A DNA stretch of 64,000 bases from Phycomyces nitens (taxonomy: Eukaryota > Mucoromycota > Mucoromycetes > Mucorales > Phycomycetaceae). Under the pieces are notes generated by a model, which was not told the origin of the DNA, ran no database searches, and saw only the letters and a list, made by a program, of their open reading frames with translations. A program made the position numbers and the translations under genes. This document shows positions 10,389 to 20,029 of the stretch, in pieces (positions within the stretch are counted from its first letter, which is position 1; every line of letters starts with the position of its first letter). The DNA lies in NCBI GenBank assembly GCA_022702545.1, contig JAHRBC010000004.1:2046001-2110000 (forward strand), read 5' to 3'.

Positions 10389-11200
10389 ATGGTAGAGAGC
10401 ATGCCCGTATATGCAGCAGAGCATGTCAAGGTCGGAGAACCTTCAACTCCCAGGAAGCCCTACGCCAGGAGAAAAGGAAAGGCACCGGAGACCATGGTCC
10501 CCATTCCCTTTGCTCCCCTCAACCCTCAACCGCTACCAACGCTTCAACAGCAATCACACCACCAGGGGCAGTTCAACACTCACCCCGCCCAACCTGTACA
10601 TGGACAAGAAGATGTCCATATGCGTCCTGTACAGGGAGGGTCAACCCAACCGCGCCGTCCTCGCCAGCCGCCAAGGCATCTCCCAGTCAAGCTGCACCGA
10701 AAGGATGTATGGGAGAAGCTTAAGAATGTGGATGCTGGGCTCTCGGTGGCCGATTGGTTACTTTTGGACAGGACCGCGTCCAAAGATGTCAAGGACGGTC
10801 TGCGTTTCCTCACTGGTAGGAAGAAGAAGGTGCCCGCGCTAGGTGTCAACTTGGTCCAGCATCAAGAGGATTCGTCGGAGGAGTCCGCCTCGTTCTACTC
10901 AGACGACTGGGAGTCGCAGAGTGTGGTGTCGGATGAAGTGAACTTCGGTTCAGATAGTGAGCTGGACGGGTACGACAGCGACGATACGGTCTACAGCTAC
11001 AAGTACGACTATCAAGACTTCGCCTCAAGCCAACCGTTGCGCGCGCCTATAACCATCAATGACCAAGTTTTGCCGGCGATCTTCGACTCTGGGGCCAGCG
11101 TGTCCGTCATTAGCAAGACTTTGGCCGTCAAGCTCGGTTTGGTGCCAAATGGCGATCGTCTCCCTCTCTCCAGTCTGGATGGTCAAGCACACCCCCTTGT
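10389..11200 (+). CDS. pol: Pol N-terminal part with aspartic protease, family A copy 1
   Basis: The frame is open from the end of gag and contains a linker rich in Pro/Gln, an acidic Ser-rich stretch (residues 150-200), then the retropepsin active site FDSGASVSV (Asp-Ser-Gly). Homologous sequence occurs in copy 2 at 27345-27983. The protein processes Gag-Pol. The frame is lost near 11192-11197, in CACCCCCTT. The downstream frame (starting around 11198) continues the same protein with CDITVNVP-type sequence, so one base has been gained or lost in the C-run, or there is a sequencing error. Confidence 0.85.
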
Positions 11201-12952
11201 GACATTACTGTCAACGTTCCCATTCGTGTGGCCGGAAAACTGCGACCGGACACGATGTGCATCAAGGAGGGCCCTGGCAACCAAGATCTGTGCTTGTTGG
11301 GTATGACCTGGTTTAGGAAGTACGGGATTCAACTGCGGTTGAAGGATGGGTGCATCATTATCCCGACCAAGCACGGAGCGAGCAGTGTGGAGTTGCAAGG
11401 ACAAACGAGAGAGTTTGGGATGAGTGGTGTTGGCGCACCCATTTACTCGATTAATGTCCGAAAGGAGTCTGTCGTGGGGGGAAGAGCCCACGTTAAAGAT
11501 ACTCTTCAGGAGGAAAAGTTGTTGGACTACGTTGAGGAGGTGATGTCCGTTTCGGAGAAGGAGGAAGAGGTGCTTCCTCAGGGGATTGCGAGCGTTGTAG
11601 AGGCGCATCAGGACGCGTTTGTGGAGAATTCTGGTTTGGGTCGGGTGAATCTCTTGGACCATGAGATTCCAGTGACAACAAGTGAGCCAATCCGTTCTAG
11701 GCCGTACCGTTTGACTTGGGAGGAGGACGAGTCGTTGAAACGGGAGCTGGATAACCTGTTGGCCTTGGGCCTGATCCGTCCGTCGCGTGGTCTCTGGACG
11801 TCTCCTGTCTTCTTTGTTCACAAGAGGGACAATACCCTTCGGTTGGTGGTGGACTACCGCAAGTTGAACCAAGTCACCATCAAGGATGCTTTCCCGTTGC
11901 CCCATATCGACGATCTTTTGGATTCTCTGGGTGGTTCTTCTCTGTTCTCGACGTTGGACGCCGCAAGTGGCTATTGGCAGGTTCCTGTTGCCGAAGAGTC
12001 CATCGAGAGAACTGGTTTCGTGACAAGGCAAGGAACCTTTGAGTTCACGGTGATGCCTTTTGGGTTGACTTCTGCTCCGTCCACGTTCCAGCGAACGATG
12101 TCGATGATCTTGGGAGAATATATTGGAGACTTCGTTTACGTCTTCATTGACGATGTAATTATTTTCTCCAAGACTCTGGCTGAGCATGAGGTACACCTGT
12201 CCCTGGTTTTTGAAGCGTGCAAGAAGGCGAATCTGAAGTTGAAACGGAGCAAGTGTTTCTTCGCCCAGCCCAGTGTGGAGTATCTTGGGCATGTTGTCTC
12301 TGGTTCTGGTCTCTCGCCTTGCTCGCGGAATGTGGAGAAGTTGCTGGCTCTGGTGGTTCCTAGGAACACCAACGAAGTCCATACCTTTCTAGGTATGGCA
12401 GGTTACTATCGACGGTTTGTGCATGATTATGCCAAGGTGGCGCAACCGTTGGTGAAGATGCTGAAGAAGAACGTGTCCTTTGTCTGGGGTCCTGAGCAGG
12501 AAACGGCGTTCCTGGCTCTGCGAGCTGCTTTGGTGAGTCCGCCGATCTTGGCCTTCCCGGACAGGCAGCAAGTCCAAATCTTGACCACTGATGCGTCCAC
12601 TCGTGGTCTTGGGGCTGTCCTGTCGCAGGCACCAGAGGATTCCCTGGAAGATGAGACGGTGATCTCATATGGTTCTCGAGGTCTCCGGGGTTCTGAGAAG
12701 AACTACGCTGCCACGCATTTGGAAGCGTTAGCTCTCATTTGGGGTGTAGTGAGGTACCGTCACTATCTTGCTGGCCGCCACTTTATCCTGCGCACGGATC
12801 ATGCTGCGTTGGTTTATATCATCAAGAATCCGAATCCCTCCCCCAAGTTGTCAAGATGGGCCGCCGCACTGATGGAATATGACTTCACTTTGAAGCATCA
12901 ACCTGGCCGCGATAATCCGGCTGATGCCCTTTCTCGTCTTCTCCCTTTGTGA
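11198..12952 (+). CDS. pol: Pol: reverse transcriptase and RNase H, family A copy 1
   Basis: Continues the protease frame after the C-run shift. It holds the end of the protease (LLGMTWFRKYG), then a Ty3-type reverse transcriptase with LRLVVDYRKLN, FSTLDAASGYWQV, the MPFGLTSAP motif and the catalytic box FIDDVIIFSKT. RNase H follows with TTDASTRGLGAVLSQ and LRTDHAAL, ending at DNPADALSRLLPL and a TGA at 12950. It copies the RNA genome into DNA inside the particle. Apart from the upstream frameshift the domain is uninterrupted, with conserved catalytic Asp residues. Confidence 0.92.
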   Translation, partial: CDITVNVPIRVAGKLRPDTMCIKEGPGNQDLCLLGMTWFRKYGIQLRLKDGCIIIPTKHGASSVELQGQTREFGMSGVGAPIYSINVRKESVVGGRAHVKDTLQEEKLLDYVEEVMSVSEKEEEVLPQGIASVVEAHQDAFVENSGLGRVNLLDHEIPVTTSEPIRSRPYRLTWEEDESLKRELDNLLALGLIRPSRGLWTSPVFFVHKRDNTLRLVVDYRKLNQVTIKDAFPLPHIDDLLDSLGGSSLFSTLDAASGYWQVPVAEESIERTGFVTRQGTFEFTVMPFGLTSAPSTFQRTMSMILGEYIGDFVYVFIDDVIIFSKTLAEHEVHLSLVFEACKKANLKLKRSKCFFAQPSVEYLGHVVSGSGLSPCSRNVEKLLALVVPRNTNEVHTFLGMAGYYRRFVHDYAKVAQPLVKMLKKNVSFVWGPEQETAFLALRAALVSPPILAFPDRQQVQILTTDASTRGLGAVLSQAPEDSLEDETVISYGSRGLRGSEKNYAATHLEALALIWGVVRYRHYLAGRHFILRTDHAALVYIIKNPNPSPKLSRWAAALMEYDFTLKHQPGRDNPADALSRLLPL

Positions 12953-13390
12953 ACCAGTAACTAGTTACTATAACTACGTTTTGGCAGGCTTTATCTCGAC
13001 TTTTGACTTTCGGATTTCTCTTCTTTTGGCACTCTTTTTCCTTTTTCTTATATTTTCCCTTATATTATTACCCTATATTATTATCCCTATTATTTTATCC
13101 CTACTTCAATATCTTGTTGTATTCCCCAATTTTCTTATATTTTATCCACCATTTTTCCACTCGATTGTATCATTTTTTTTGTGTACCCTCAAATTTTCCT
13201 TATTTTTCTCTTGTGATCTACTTGTAACAATCAATATATCTCTTTAAAAACCATCAAACTCTCTGATTTTACAAGTACGCATCTACTCTTTTTTGTGACA
13301 TTGGTCCTATCTATCTTTTTATATTTTTCAAAGGTGTATCCTCTTAACATTTCTTATTATGGATTACCCTTTATATCTTTCAATTTTTTA
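12953..13390 (+). other. Pyrimidine-rich spacer between RNase H and integrase
   Basis: About 430 bp of T/C-rich sequence separates the RNase H stop from the recognisable integrase start (TRNGEYPNG near 13397). Ty3/gypsy Pol is normally continuous here. It contains CAATAT/TTTAAA motifs but no conserved coding. It may be an intron, an insertion, or a promoter/leader for a separately expressed integrase. I could not find a convincing pair of splice sites that restores one frame. Confidence 0.55.
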
Positions 13391-14702
13391 TTTTTTAACT
13401 CGAAACGGCGAATACCCCAATGGTTCCACACAAGCAATCAAGCGAAAGGTGAGACGGCAGGCCAAGAAGTATGTGGCATTCAATGGTAAATTGTTCCGTC
13501 AAGACTCCAAGGTTCCTTATGGTCAAGAACTGTTGCATGAGGGTATCGCTGAGGAGGTGGTAACTCGAGTTCACTGTGAAGGACACTCAGGCGTCAATAA
13601 TACATGGAGGCAAGTAAGGTTGCAGTATACCGGGCCTAGATTGTATGAGTTGGTGCGCAAGGTGGTCCAGAGTTGTATAACTTGCCAGGTGAGAGCAAGG
13701 AAGATCCGCAAGAGGTGGGAGCCAGCAAGACCGATCAATACTCCAGTCAAGCCATTTTATATGGTAGGGTGCGATGCTGTGGGGCCGATCAAGACTTCTA
13801 AGAATGGTTTCCATTACCTTTTGGTGGCAGTTGATTACCTGACAAGATGGCCAATTGCTATACCAGTCAAAGACATCACGTCTGAGACCACGGCCGACTT
13901 CATGTATGATCAACTGGTTGTCAACTATGGTGTGCCGAGTTACATCCTCACTGACAGAGGTAGTAACTTCACTTCGGGTTTTGTCCGCGAGTTTCTTTCG
14001 TTGGTTGGTTGCCGCCATATTACTACTACTGCATACCGCCCGCAGACTAATGGGCTATGCGAACGTCTCAACCAGACTCTAGTGCAAACCCTTGCCAAGA
14101 TAACCCGCGATGCCGATGCTCAAGACCGTTGGGACGAGTTCGTCAATTCTGCGCTTTTGGTCCTCCGTACCATGTCCAATGATTCTACTGGTTTTAGCCC
14201 TGCGATGTTGCTATTTGGATACGACATGCGCACTCCGGCAATTTGGCCTGCTCCTCGTACGGATTTTGTCGAAGGAGAGGCAATGGATGAAGTGGCTAGC
14301 CGGATTAAAGTAGTTCAGTTGTTGACGGATGGTTTACGTGAGGAGGCAAGACAGAAAACCAAGGACAGACAGCAGCAAGACAAGAGGCGTTATGATGGGC
14401 AAGTGGGGCCGCGCAAGAGGTTCTCGGTGGGCGAGCAAGTGCTTATGAGAGACAACAAACCAGCAACCAAGCTCCAAGACCGTTGGTTAGGTCCTATGGT
14501 GGTAAACCAGGTGAACAAGAATGGTACCTACCACTTAACTGGGCCGAACTATCTCAGGCTGCAAGGTGCCGTCAATGGTGACTCCCTGGTTCCGTTCTAT
14601 CGACATAGAACCATGATCCCAGATGTGCAAGTACGAAGAGCTCAAGCCCAATTTCAAGCATGGTTAGACCGGGTGACTCCTGAGAGGATGGTCTCAACCT
14701 AG
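13359..14702 (+). CDS. pol: Integrase, family A copy 1
   Basis: The frame opens at 13359 but homology begins near 13397. It has an HHCC zinc-binding domain (HCEGHSGVN ... CITC), and a D,D-35-E core with GCDAVGPI, LTDRGSNFTS and TNGLCERLN. A C-terminal SH3-like segment follows (GEQVLMRDNK ... LQDRWLGPMVV). No chromodomain is seen. It inserts the cDNA into the genome. Because all family A copies lie 8-11 bp upstream of tRNA genes, this integrase is the likely carrier of the Pol III targeting determinant, as in yeast Ty3. Ends at the TAG at 14700-14702, just before the polypurine tract. Confidence 0.92.
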   Translation: MDYPLYLSIFYFLTRNGEYPNGSTQAIKRKVRRQAKKYVAFNGKLFRQDSKVPYGQELLHEGIAEEVVTRVHCEGHSGVNNTWRQVRLQYTGPRLYELVRKVVQSCITCQVRARKIRKRWEPARPINTPVKPFYMVGCDAVGPIKTSKNGFHYLLVAVDYLTRWPIAIPVKDITSETTADFMYDQLVVNYGVPSYILTDRGSNFTSGFVREFLSLVGCRHITTTAYRPQTNGLCERLNQTLVQTLAKITRDADAQDRWDEFVNSALLVLRTMSNDSTGFSPAMLLFGYDMRTPAIWPAPRTDFVEGEAMDEVASRIKVVQLLTDGLREEARQKTKDRQQQDKRRYDGQVGPRKRFSVGEQVLMRDNKPATKLQDRWLGPMVVNQVNKNGTYHLTGPNYLRLQGAVNGDSLVPFYRHRTMIPDVQVRRAQAQFQAWLDRVTPERMVST

Positions 14703-14714
14703 ACGGGGGAGATT
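14702..14714 (+). promoter_or_regulatory. Polypurine tract of family A
   Basis: GACGGGGGAGATT lies directly before the 3' LTR, in the position that primes plus-strand DNA synthesis. Confidence 0.75.
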
Positions 14715-15466
14715 TGACACGTGTGTTGTGGGCAGGTTCGGTTTCGACCATGAAGCCGGACCAAGGGCCCGGACATAGACGTAGGAGGGGTCGGTGGCCG
14801 GACAAGTCCGAGTAAGAAGTCCGAGCCGAGTGAGTTGGGCGGGTTTCCGGTGAGGTGACGTTGGCTGGGCGATCCCCGAGTTTCTATATTTTTCTTTCTT
14901 CCCAGTCTTTTCCCGTTTTTATTTTATCACATTTATTTATTTCCTTTTTTATATTATTTCCTTTTCTATTTCTTTTGTGAATCCTTGACACCTTCTTGCA
15001 GGATTGCACCATTTAACACCTCTTTAAACAATTGTCTTTGTACAATGTACTTCTTCTATTTTTACCTTTATTATTTTTACAATATTTTTATACTATACTT
15101 TATCACACTTGTCTAGAATTACATCATTTTATTCACTTATTTCTTTATTCTTTGTTTTACCTTGACTGCGATGGCACAATTCCATCCATTTATTTTATTA
15201 TTTTCAGTTATTCTTTTTCGATTCTGAATGTCTATAAAAGACATTCAGTTTTCCATCAATAAAAGAGATCTTTCGTTGGGTTTAATACCGGTTCTATTTT
15301 ATTTTATTTGTACTTTTCGATCTCTGAAGAGCAGTGATATTTTGCCCGGTTACATTTTGGGAATATACTGTTGAGTTTCGTTAGTCATTTTCTTTATCTT
15401 TATTATCGTTTTATTATTTGCCGTCGTTCGTCACTATACACAACCGTATACACACATCACGCGTCA
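14715..15466 (+). repeat. 3' LTR of family A copy 1
   Basis: 752 bp, the same ends as the 5' LTR, and the same length as the solo LTR at 5667-6418. TATA box near 15232 and AATAAAAG near 15259. Confidence 0.92.
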
Positions 15467-15470
15467 TATT

Positions 15471-16019
15471 TATCATGTGTGTAGTGGAGTTATCAGCCGT
15501 CGACCAGAAACACCCTTTTTGAGTCTATTTCGAGTCACCTTTTCTATATATAGTAACCCTTCTTGTTTGTCACACTTGTATTTCCATTTATATTTTCTAT
15601 TATCACACCTCTTCCAACCCAATTCCAGTAGAAACCATATCACTTTTCCTTTCCCTTTCTTGTCTCTTTCGAACTGCGCAATCCCAAAAAATCGGTTGCT
15701 GATTATCTTCTCTCTTTTTTCTTCAAGATCTCTCCTCATGTCAACCCATCTTGCTAAGCAACGCCCAGCTGCAATGACTAACCACCCCTAGTTACCATGA
15801 CTGTCTCTTAGAAACTAACAATAGCTCTAAGAAGTAGTATTTAAAGAAGTCCAAATTCAAGTCAAATAAACATCCAATTCTACTCTTTTGTTTTCTTTTT
15901 TGTTTTGTCTTGCCTCACTTCTAAAGTCTGCCAATATTCTTTGAGATCTGGAGGAAGCATCGCTATTACAATTGGCATTTTGGCTCAATACACTACAACC
16001 GCTCACACAACACTTGACA
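15471..16019 (+). mobile_element. Degenerate family A-type LTR
   Basis: Begins TATCATGTGTGTAG and ends CACTTGACA, which reads as a decayed TGACACGTGTG...CACGCGTCA. TATT lies just before it at 15467-15470, and TAT follows at 16020-16022. If the younger element at 8375-15466 and one TATT are removed, this LTR starts exactly 9 bp from tRNA-Gly. Open frames inside are pyrimidine-rich artefacts. Confidence 0.55.
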
Positions 16020-16022
16020 TAT

Positions 16023-16702
16023 TGACACGTGTATTGTGGGCAAGTTCGGTTTCGACCATGAAGTTGGACCAAGGGCCCGGAACAGGCCTAGGAGGGGTCG
16101 GAGGCCGGACCAGTCCGAAGAAGAAGTCCGAGCCGAGTAAGGATGGCCGATCCCCGAGTTTCTTTATTTCTCTTTCTTTTCAATTTTTCTTTATTTTATT
16201 TTATCACATTTTATTATTTCCTTTTTTATACTCTTTCCTTTTATATTTCCTTTGTGAATCCTTTCTCACTTTCTTGCAGGATTGCACCATTCTGTACTTC
16301 TTTAGTTTATTTCCCCTACTTCTTTGTCTTACCCTTTTCTTTACTATGTTATAGTATTTTTTTTTTATTATATTTTTCCTTTGGCCTTGATGGCATCATT
16401 TTATTATTTTATTATTTCATTTTTCGGTTATTCTTTTAGTTATTTTCTTTGTCTATAAAAGACATTCTTTTCTAATGAATAAAGATGATGAGTCAGTTTT
16501 ACGATCAATTTTACGGTTATTTTATTCTTTTGAGTTTAAGCTCTCGATCTCTGAAGAGCAGTTATATTTTGCCCGGTCATTTTGGGGATATTTCTGTTGA
16601 GTTTCGTTAGTCTTTTACTGGTTCTTTCATTGTTTCTTTTATATATTTTATTTGTCGCCCATTCGGTTACCATACACAACCATACAAACACATCACGCGT
16701 CA
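16023..16702 (+). mobile_element. Family A solo LTR, subtype 2
   Basis: 680 bp, TGACACGTGTATTG...CATCACGCGTCA. Same length and near-identical sequence to the LTR of family A copy 2 (28988-29667). TATA box CTATAAAAGACATTC near 16453. Plus strand, again pointing away from tRNA-Gly copy 1. Confidence 0.85.
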
Positions 16703-16708
16703 ATATTG

Positions 16709-17103
16709 TGACACGTTGCGTTGTGGTTTTGTCGGCTCTTTGCACTTGCCCGGACCGAACCCCTTCCCAGCCCATGACATATACTGGACTCAAGGTCTTT
16801 CTGGCAGGAATGTATTTGTAACACCAACGGCAGCCCAATGATTGCAATGATTTCACTCCTTTTCCTTTTTCTCCTGTTTTCTTGTCCATCCCATTTTTGT
16901 TAAAGAAGATGTTGACTTAGTCAAATTTCTCAAGTACCATTTTCTTCAACTAAAAATTAGTCAATTATTTTATTACATTTTCCCATTGCTCTGTTCTGAA
17001 TACTTTTAGTAAAGAACATCAATTTAGTTTAGAAATCTTTTTTACATTATTTCATTTCTTCTCTTTAGTTTTCTTTGAAGGTTGTCTTTTACCAAAATTG
17101 TTA
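16709..17103 (+). mobile_element. Family A-type LTR fragment, interrupted by C2
   Basis: Starts TGACACGTTGCGTTGTGG after a 6-bp spacer, the same end type as the other LTRs. The CACTA element C2 is inserted at 17104; the short sequence 20757-20837 may be its continuation before E1. No gene. Confidence 0.6.
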
Positions 17104-17116
17104 CACTACAGCGGAA

Positions 17117-17290
17117 AAAACGGTAGCTAACTACCGTTTTGGTAGCATTACTACCGTTTTTTCCCACCAAAAAAAATGGTAGTAAAGACTCTGTATAAGG
17201 CAATTTCGGTAGCTGTTACCGTTTTTTTAGTGCGAAAAAAAAGGGTAGTTATGAGGCAGGAATAGGCACAGCTACCGTTTTTTTATCCAA
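17117..17290. repeat. Left subterminal palindromes of C2
   Basis: Four or more copies of the motif ACGGTAG/CTACCGT lie close together in both orientations, the first pair as AACGGTAGCTAACTACCGTT. Matching motifs occur at the right end near 20127, 20447 and 20701. Likely binding sites for an element-encoded protein, with hairpin potential on each strand. Confidence 0.78.
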
Positions 17291-17544
17291 CCAAAATCGT
17301 TTCTTTATATACTATAGCCTCTCTTTTATATTACTTTATATACTAGCACCCATTCTTTTTTTACTGCCATTTATTTGAAATAATGGTTTATTTTTTATTA
17401 TAATTTCGATTTATTTCAAATAATATTAAAATATATATAATAATAATATAGAAACATACCAAAAGCAAATACTATTTAATATTATAAAACGTATATGGTA
17501 CAAACCTTTTACTCAATCTATACACGATGCCAACAACATGTTGT

Positions 17545-17850
17545 TATGACTTGGATGGCCTTTGGTCTTCATCGATTGCTATAAAAATATTGTGGTCAGA
17601 GAATGAAGCAATCAAATAAACCGAATATATTGTTTTGGGTAGCATACCAGTATATATTGTGCTTGTTAATCAGCGTGCCGAGCATCTTGTTGTGAATCAC
17701 TGTCATGACTTGGAAGGCCTTTGGTCTTCATCAATTGCTATAAAGATATTGTGGTCAGAGAATGAAGCAATCAAATAAACCAAGCATATTGTTTTGGATA
17801 GCATACCAGTATATATTGTGCTTGTTAATCGGTATACCAAGCATCTCTTG
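17545..17850. repeat. Tandem duplication, period about 155 bp
   Basis: The block starting ATGACTTGGATGGCC, with GGCCTTTGGTCTTCATC and GCATACCAGTATATATTG, is present twice. It lies in the non-coding interior of C2. Confidence 0.75.
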
Positions 17851-18111
17851 AATTAATGCCACTATATGAAACGTACAGATGTAAATACTAGATGCAGTAG
17901 AAGGAGAATAGAGAATGCGCAATATGATTAATTAAAGAGTGTAAACATATTATAATATTCTTACCATAGAAAATATATTGCTGTAAAGTCAGCTCATAAG
18001 ATTTAAAACTAATTCGAATATAATGGTAGTTGGCAGAATGAGTACATCATTAAGAAAACAATATGCATATTCTACAGAGATTCCCAGGTGGGGAGGTGGG
18101 GAATGACAAAC

Positions 18112-18520
18112 TTTAGTGTAATATAGCTGTAAAAAATTTTCACCTTTTTTTAGTGTCTGAAAAATTATGAGATGAGTGTTTCATTCCTTGATTAAAGATA
18201 GCAGAGCTGAAGATGTGGTATACAAGATTCCAATCGGATGTTTATGTAATTGACAACCTTACATAAGGGAGGGTCATTTAGTTTTATTTCAAAAAGTAGA
18301 GCAAAGAAAAGAAAAGAAATATAAACTAACCTCGGCGTAATACAGCTATAAAAAAATTTCATTTTTTTTGGTGCTTGAAAAAGGGCAAGATGTGTGTTTC
18401 ATTCCTAGATTAAAAACAACAGAGCTGAAGATGTGGTATACAAGATGCCAATCGGGCATTTATTAAGGTGGCAATCTTACGTGATGGAGAGTTATTCGAT
18501 TTTATTTCAAAGGAGAGGAC
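18112..18520. repeat. Degenerate tandem duplication, period about 225 bp
   Basis: Two diverged copies share AGAGCTGAAGATGTGG, TATACAAGAT and GATTTTATTTCAAA-type segments. Together with the preceding block it fills 17300-18750, where no gene is seen. Confidence 0.65.
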
Positions 18521-18756
18521 CAAAGCAAAGATAAAACAGCTAAAGGAAAAGAGGAAAAGAAAAAGTGCGCTAAAACATATACTAAAAATATGAGAGAACC
18601 AATAAGAGCAGCCTAAAGAATATTAAAGACTTAGTCTGTTTCTCTTAGATGAAGGCTCATTGCTCATTCCTAGTGGTGTAAACCTATATCAAACAGTAGA
18701 AATATTATATTAATATTAAATTGAGAATAGATGAGCAACAAAAAAGCTCTAACTTA

Positions 18757-18948
18757 TAGTACATCTGTCATGATTGGGGATTCAGCCTCGTCATCCGTTT
18801 GAAATACCTCATCTTCCGAAAGAAAAGAACTGCTTGCTCTTTCCTGCTATAACATAATAAAAATATTGTATTAATTATAATGTATATTCAAATGTTTGTT
18901 AATTAATAAACTTGCCTGGCTGTTCTCTGCTATTTTTCTCTTACGAGT
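18757..18948 (-). pseudogene. Short minus-strand exons of a second gene in C2
   Basis: Two coding-like segments, 18948-18917 (ends RKRKIAENSQ) and about 18849-18757 (contains FLSEDEVFQTDDEA and stops with TAA), can be joined across an intron with a GC donor (CAG/GCAAGT). The acidic tail is reminiscent of accessory proteins of this superfamily, but the rest of the gene is missing. It converges on the transposase remnant, the same tail-to-tail plan seen in E1-E6. Confidence 0.42.
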
Positions 18949-18949
18949 C

Positions 18950-20029
18950 TGGTTTGCACTCTTAAAGGTGTCTTGAAGAAGATTCTTGGCACACCACATT
19001 CTTTTGCACTTGTAAATGTGGAGTGCTATTGTCCTAGCCGTGCCTCACTGGCCACAATCATTGATGACAGGTACGTTGATTTTGTCATCATTGACCAAGA
19101 AGTGTCTTTGCTGCTGTTGCTATTATTAGTCAAATAATCTCTTACCTACCCATGGAAAAAGTAATTAGAGTATACTCCAAGCTTATCACATCAAACTTGA
19201 AGGGCGGTAGAAATGCCAGTTTGCTTGTTGAGCGCTTTGCTGTTCATAGCTTTGTCAGTTCAGCAAACAGCTCTCAGAATTATCCTAGTACAAGTCAGCC
19301 GTCCACATATAATGAAGCAAGTTTCTTAGATCTTCCAGATGGTGTAAGTGCTGCCCAGCTATGGGAGCCATTCAACTGACATGCCAGCTTGAATGATGAT
19401 GACTTGGAAGGTGTCAGCAGCCCTGTTGTCAAGAATACTTTGGCAAAGTACTATGTGCGAAACAGTGGTATGGACAGTATTGAACTTGATGACCCGACGA
19501 TTGTTGTTGCTTCTCGTCTTTGGAAAAATTCAACCGTACATTCTTCATGTATGTACCGAAGAATAAAAAACGAGACCAGACGTGGCAATCATCATGTGAT
19601 GTTCACCTGTCCATACAGAAAGTGAGTATTGGTATTAGTCAAAATACAAAATAGAGATCACTCGCATTTTTTATATTTTTATCTAGCTGTCGCAATATAA
19701 CTATTCAAAGCTGGTTTGTTGGCACCGTGGAATTTTATTTTGAGCATAAAGAGGTTGATGGCACACCACACTTTCTGGCATTCGTTGAAGTGATGAAAGA
19801 GCATGGTACAGCAGCCCATGACTCATCTGTGCCAATCGTAATACGGCGGTCACACAGCTCAACTGGACAAACAACCCAGCCAAAATATGCTGTTAATGTG
19901 GATGACATTCAGCATCAAGTTGGGCTCATCCAGTACCCTCCGAGTAGTAATCAGTTCTTTATCATTGCATCATATTATGTGTTTAATGACAATCTGCATG
20001 TGACCAGGGGTAATCTTGCCACTTTATAA
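18950..20029 (+). pseudogene. Transposase-like gene remnant of C2
   Basis: Coding-like blocks at about 18960-19136 (contains VNVECYCPSRASLATIIDD), 19152-19376, 19389-19621 and, after a GT-AG intron at 19622-19686, 19687-20029. An in-frame TGA at 19376-19378 (PFN then stop) separates the second and third blocks. The last exon matches the one in C1 (602-1052). The C-terminal block with HFLAFVEVM and VGLIQYPPSSNQ resembles in layout the end of Tnp2-type transposases. The catalytic domain is missing, so the gene is dead. Confidence 0.55.

Larger units (their letters stand above)
8375..15466 (+). mobile_element. Ty3/gypsy retrotransposon, family A copy 1 (full length)
   Basis: About 7.1 kb with LTRs at 8375-9108 and 14715-15466. 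The gene order gag, protease, reverse transcriptase, RNase H, integrase is that of Ty3/gypsy. Target duplication TATT at 8371-8374 and 15467-15470. The LTRs differ by one 18-bp gap and a few transitions, so the insertion is fairly recent. It begins 9 bp upstream of tRNA-Gly and is transcribed away from it. A 1-nt frameshift in a C-run near 11192 breaks pol, so this copy is probably not autonomous as read. Confidence 0.93.

Noticed and set aside
11183..12382. 399-codon open frame opposite reverse transcriptase
   Set aside because: Antisense shadow of a conserved RT/RNase H frame.
17545..17850. Possible CRISPR-like array
   Set aside because: Only two long direct copies without spacers, in a eukaryotic transposon interior.
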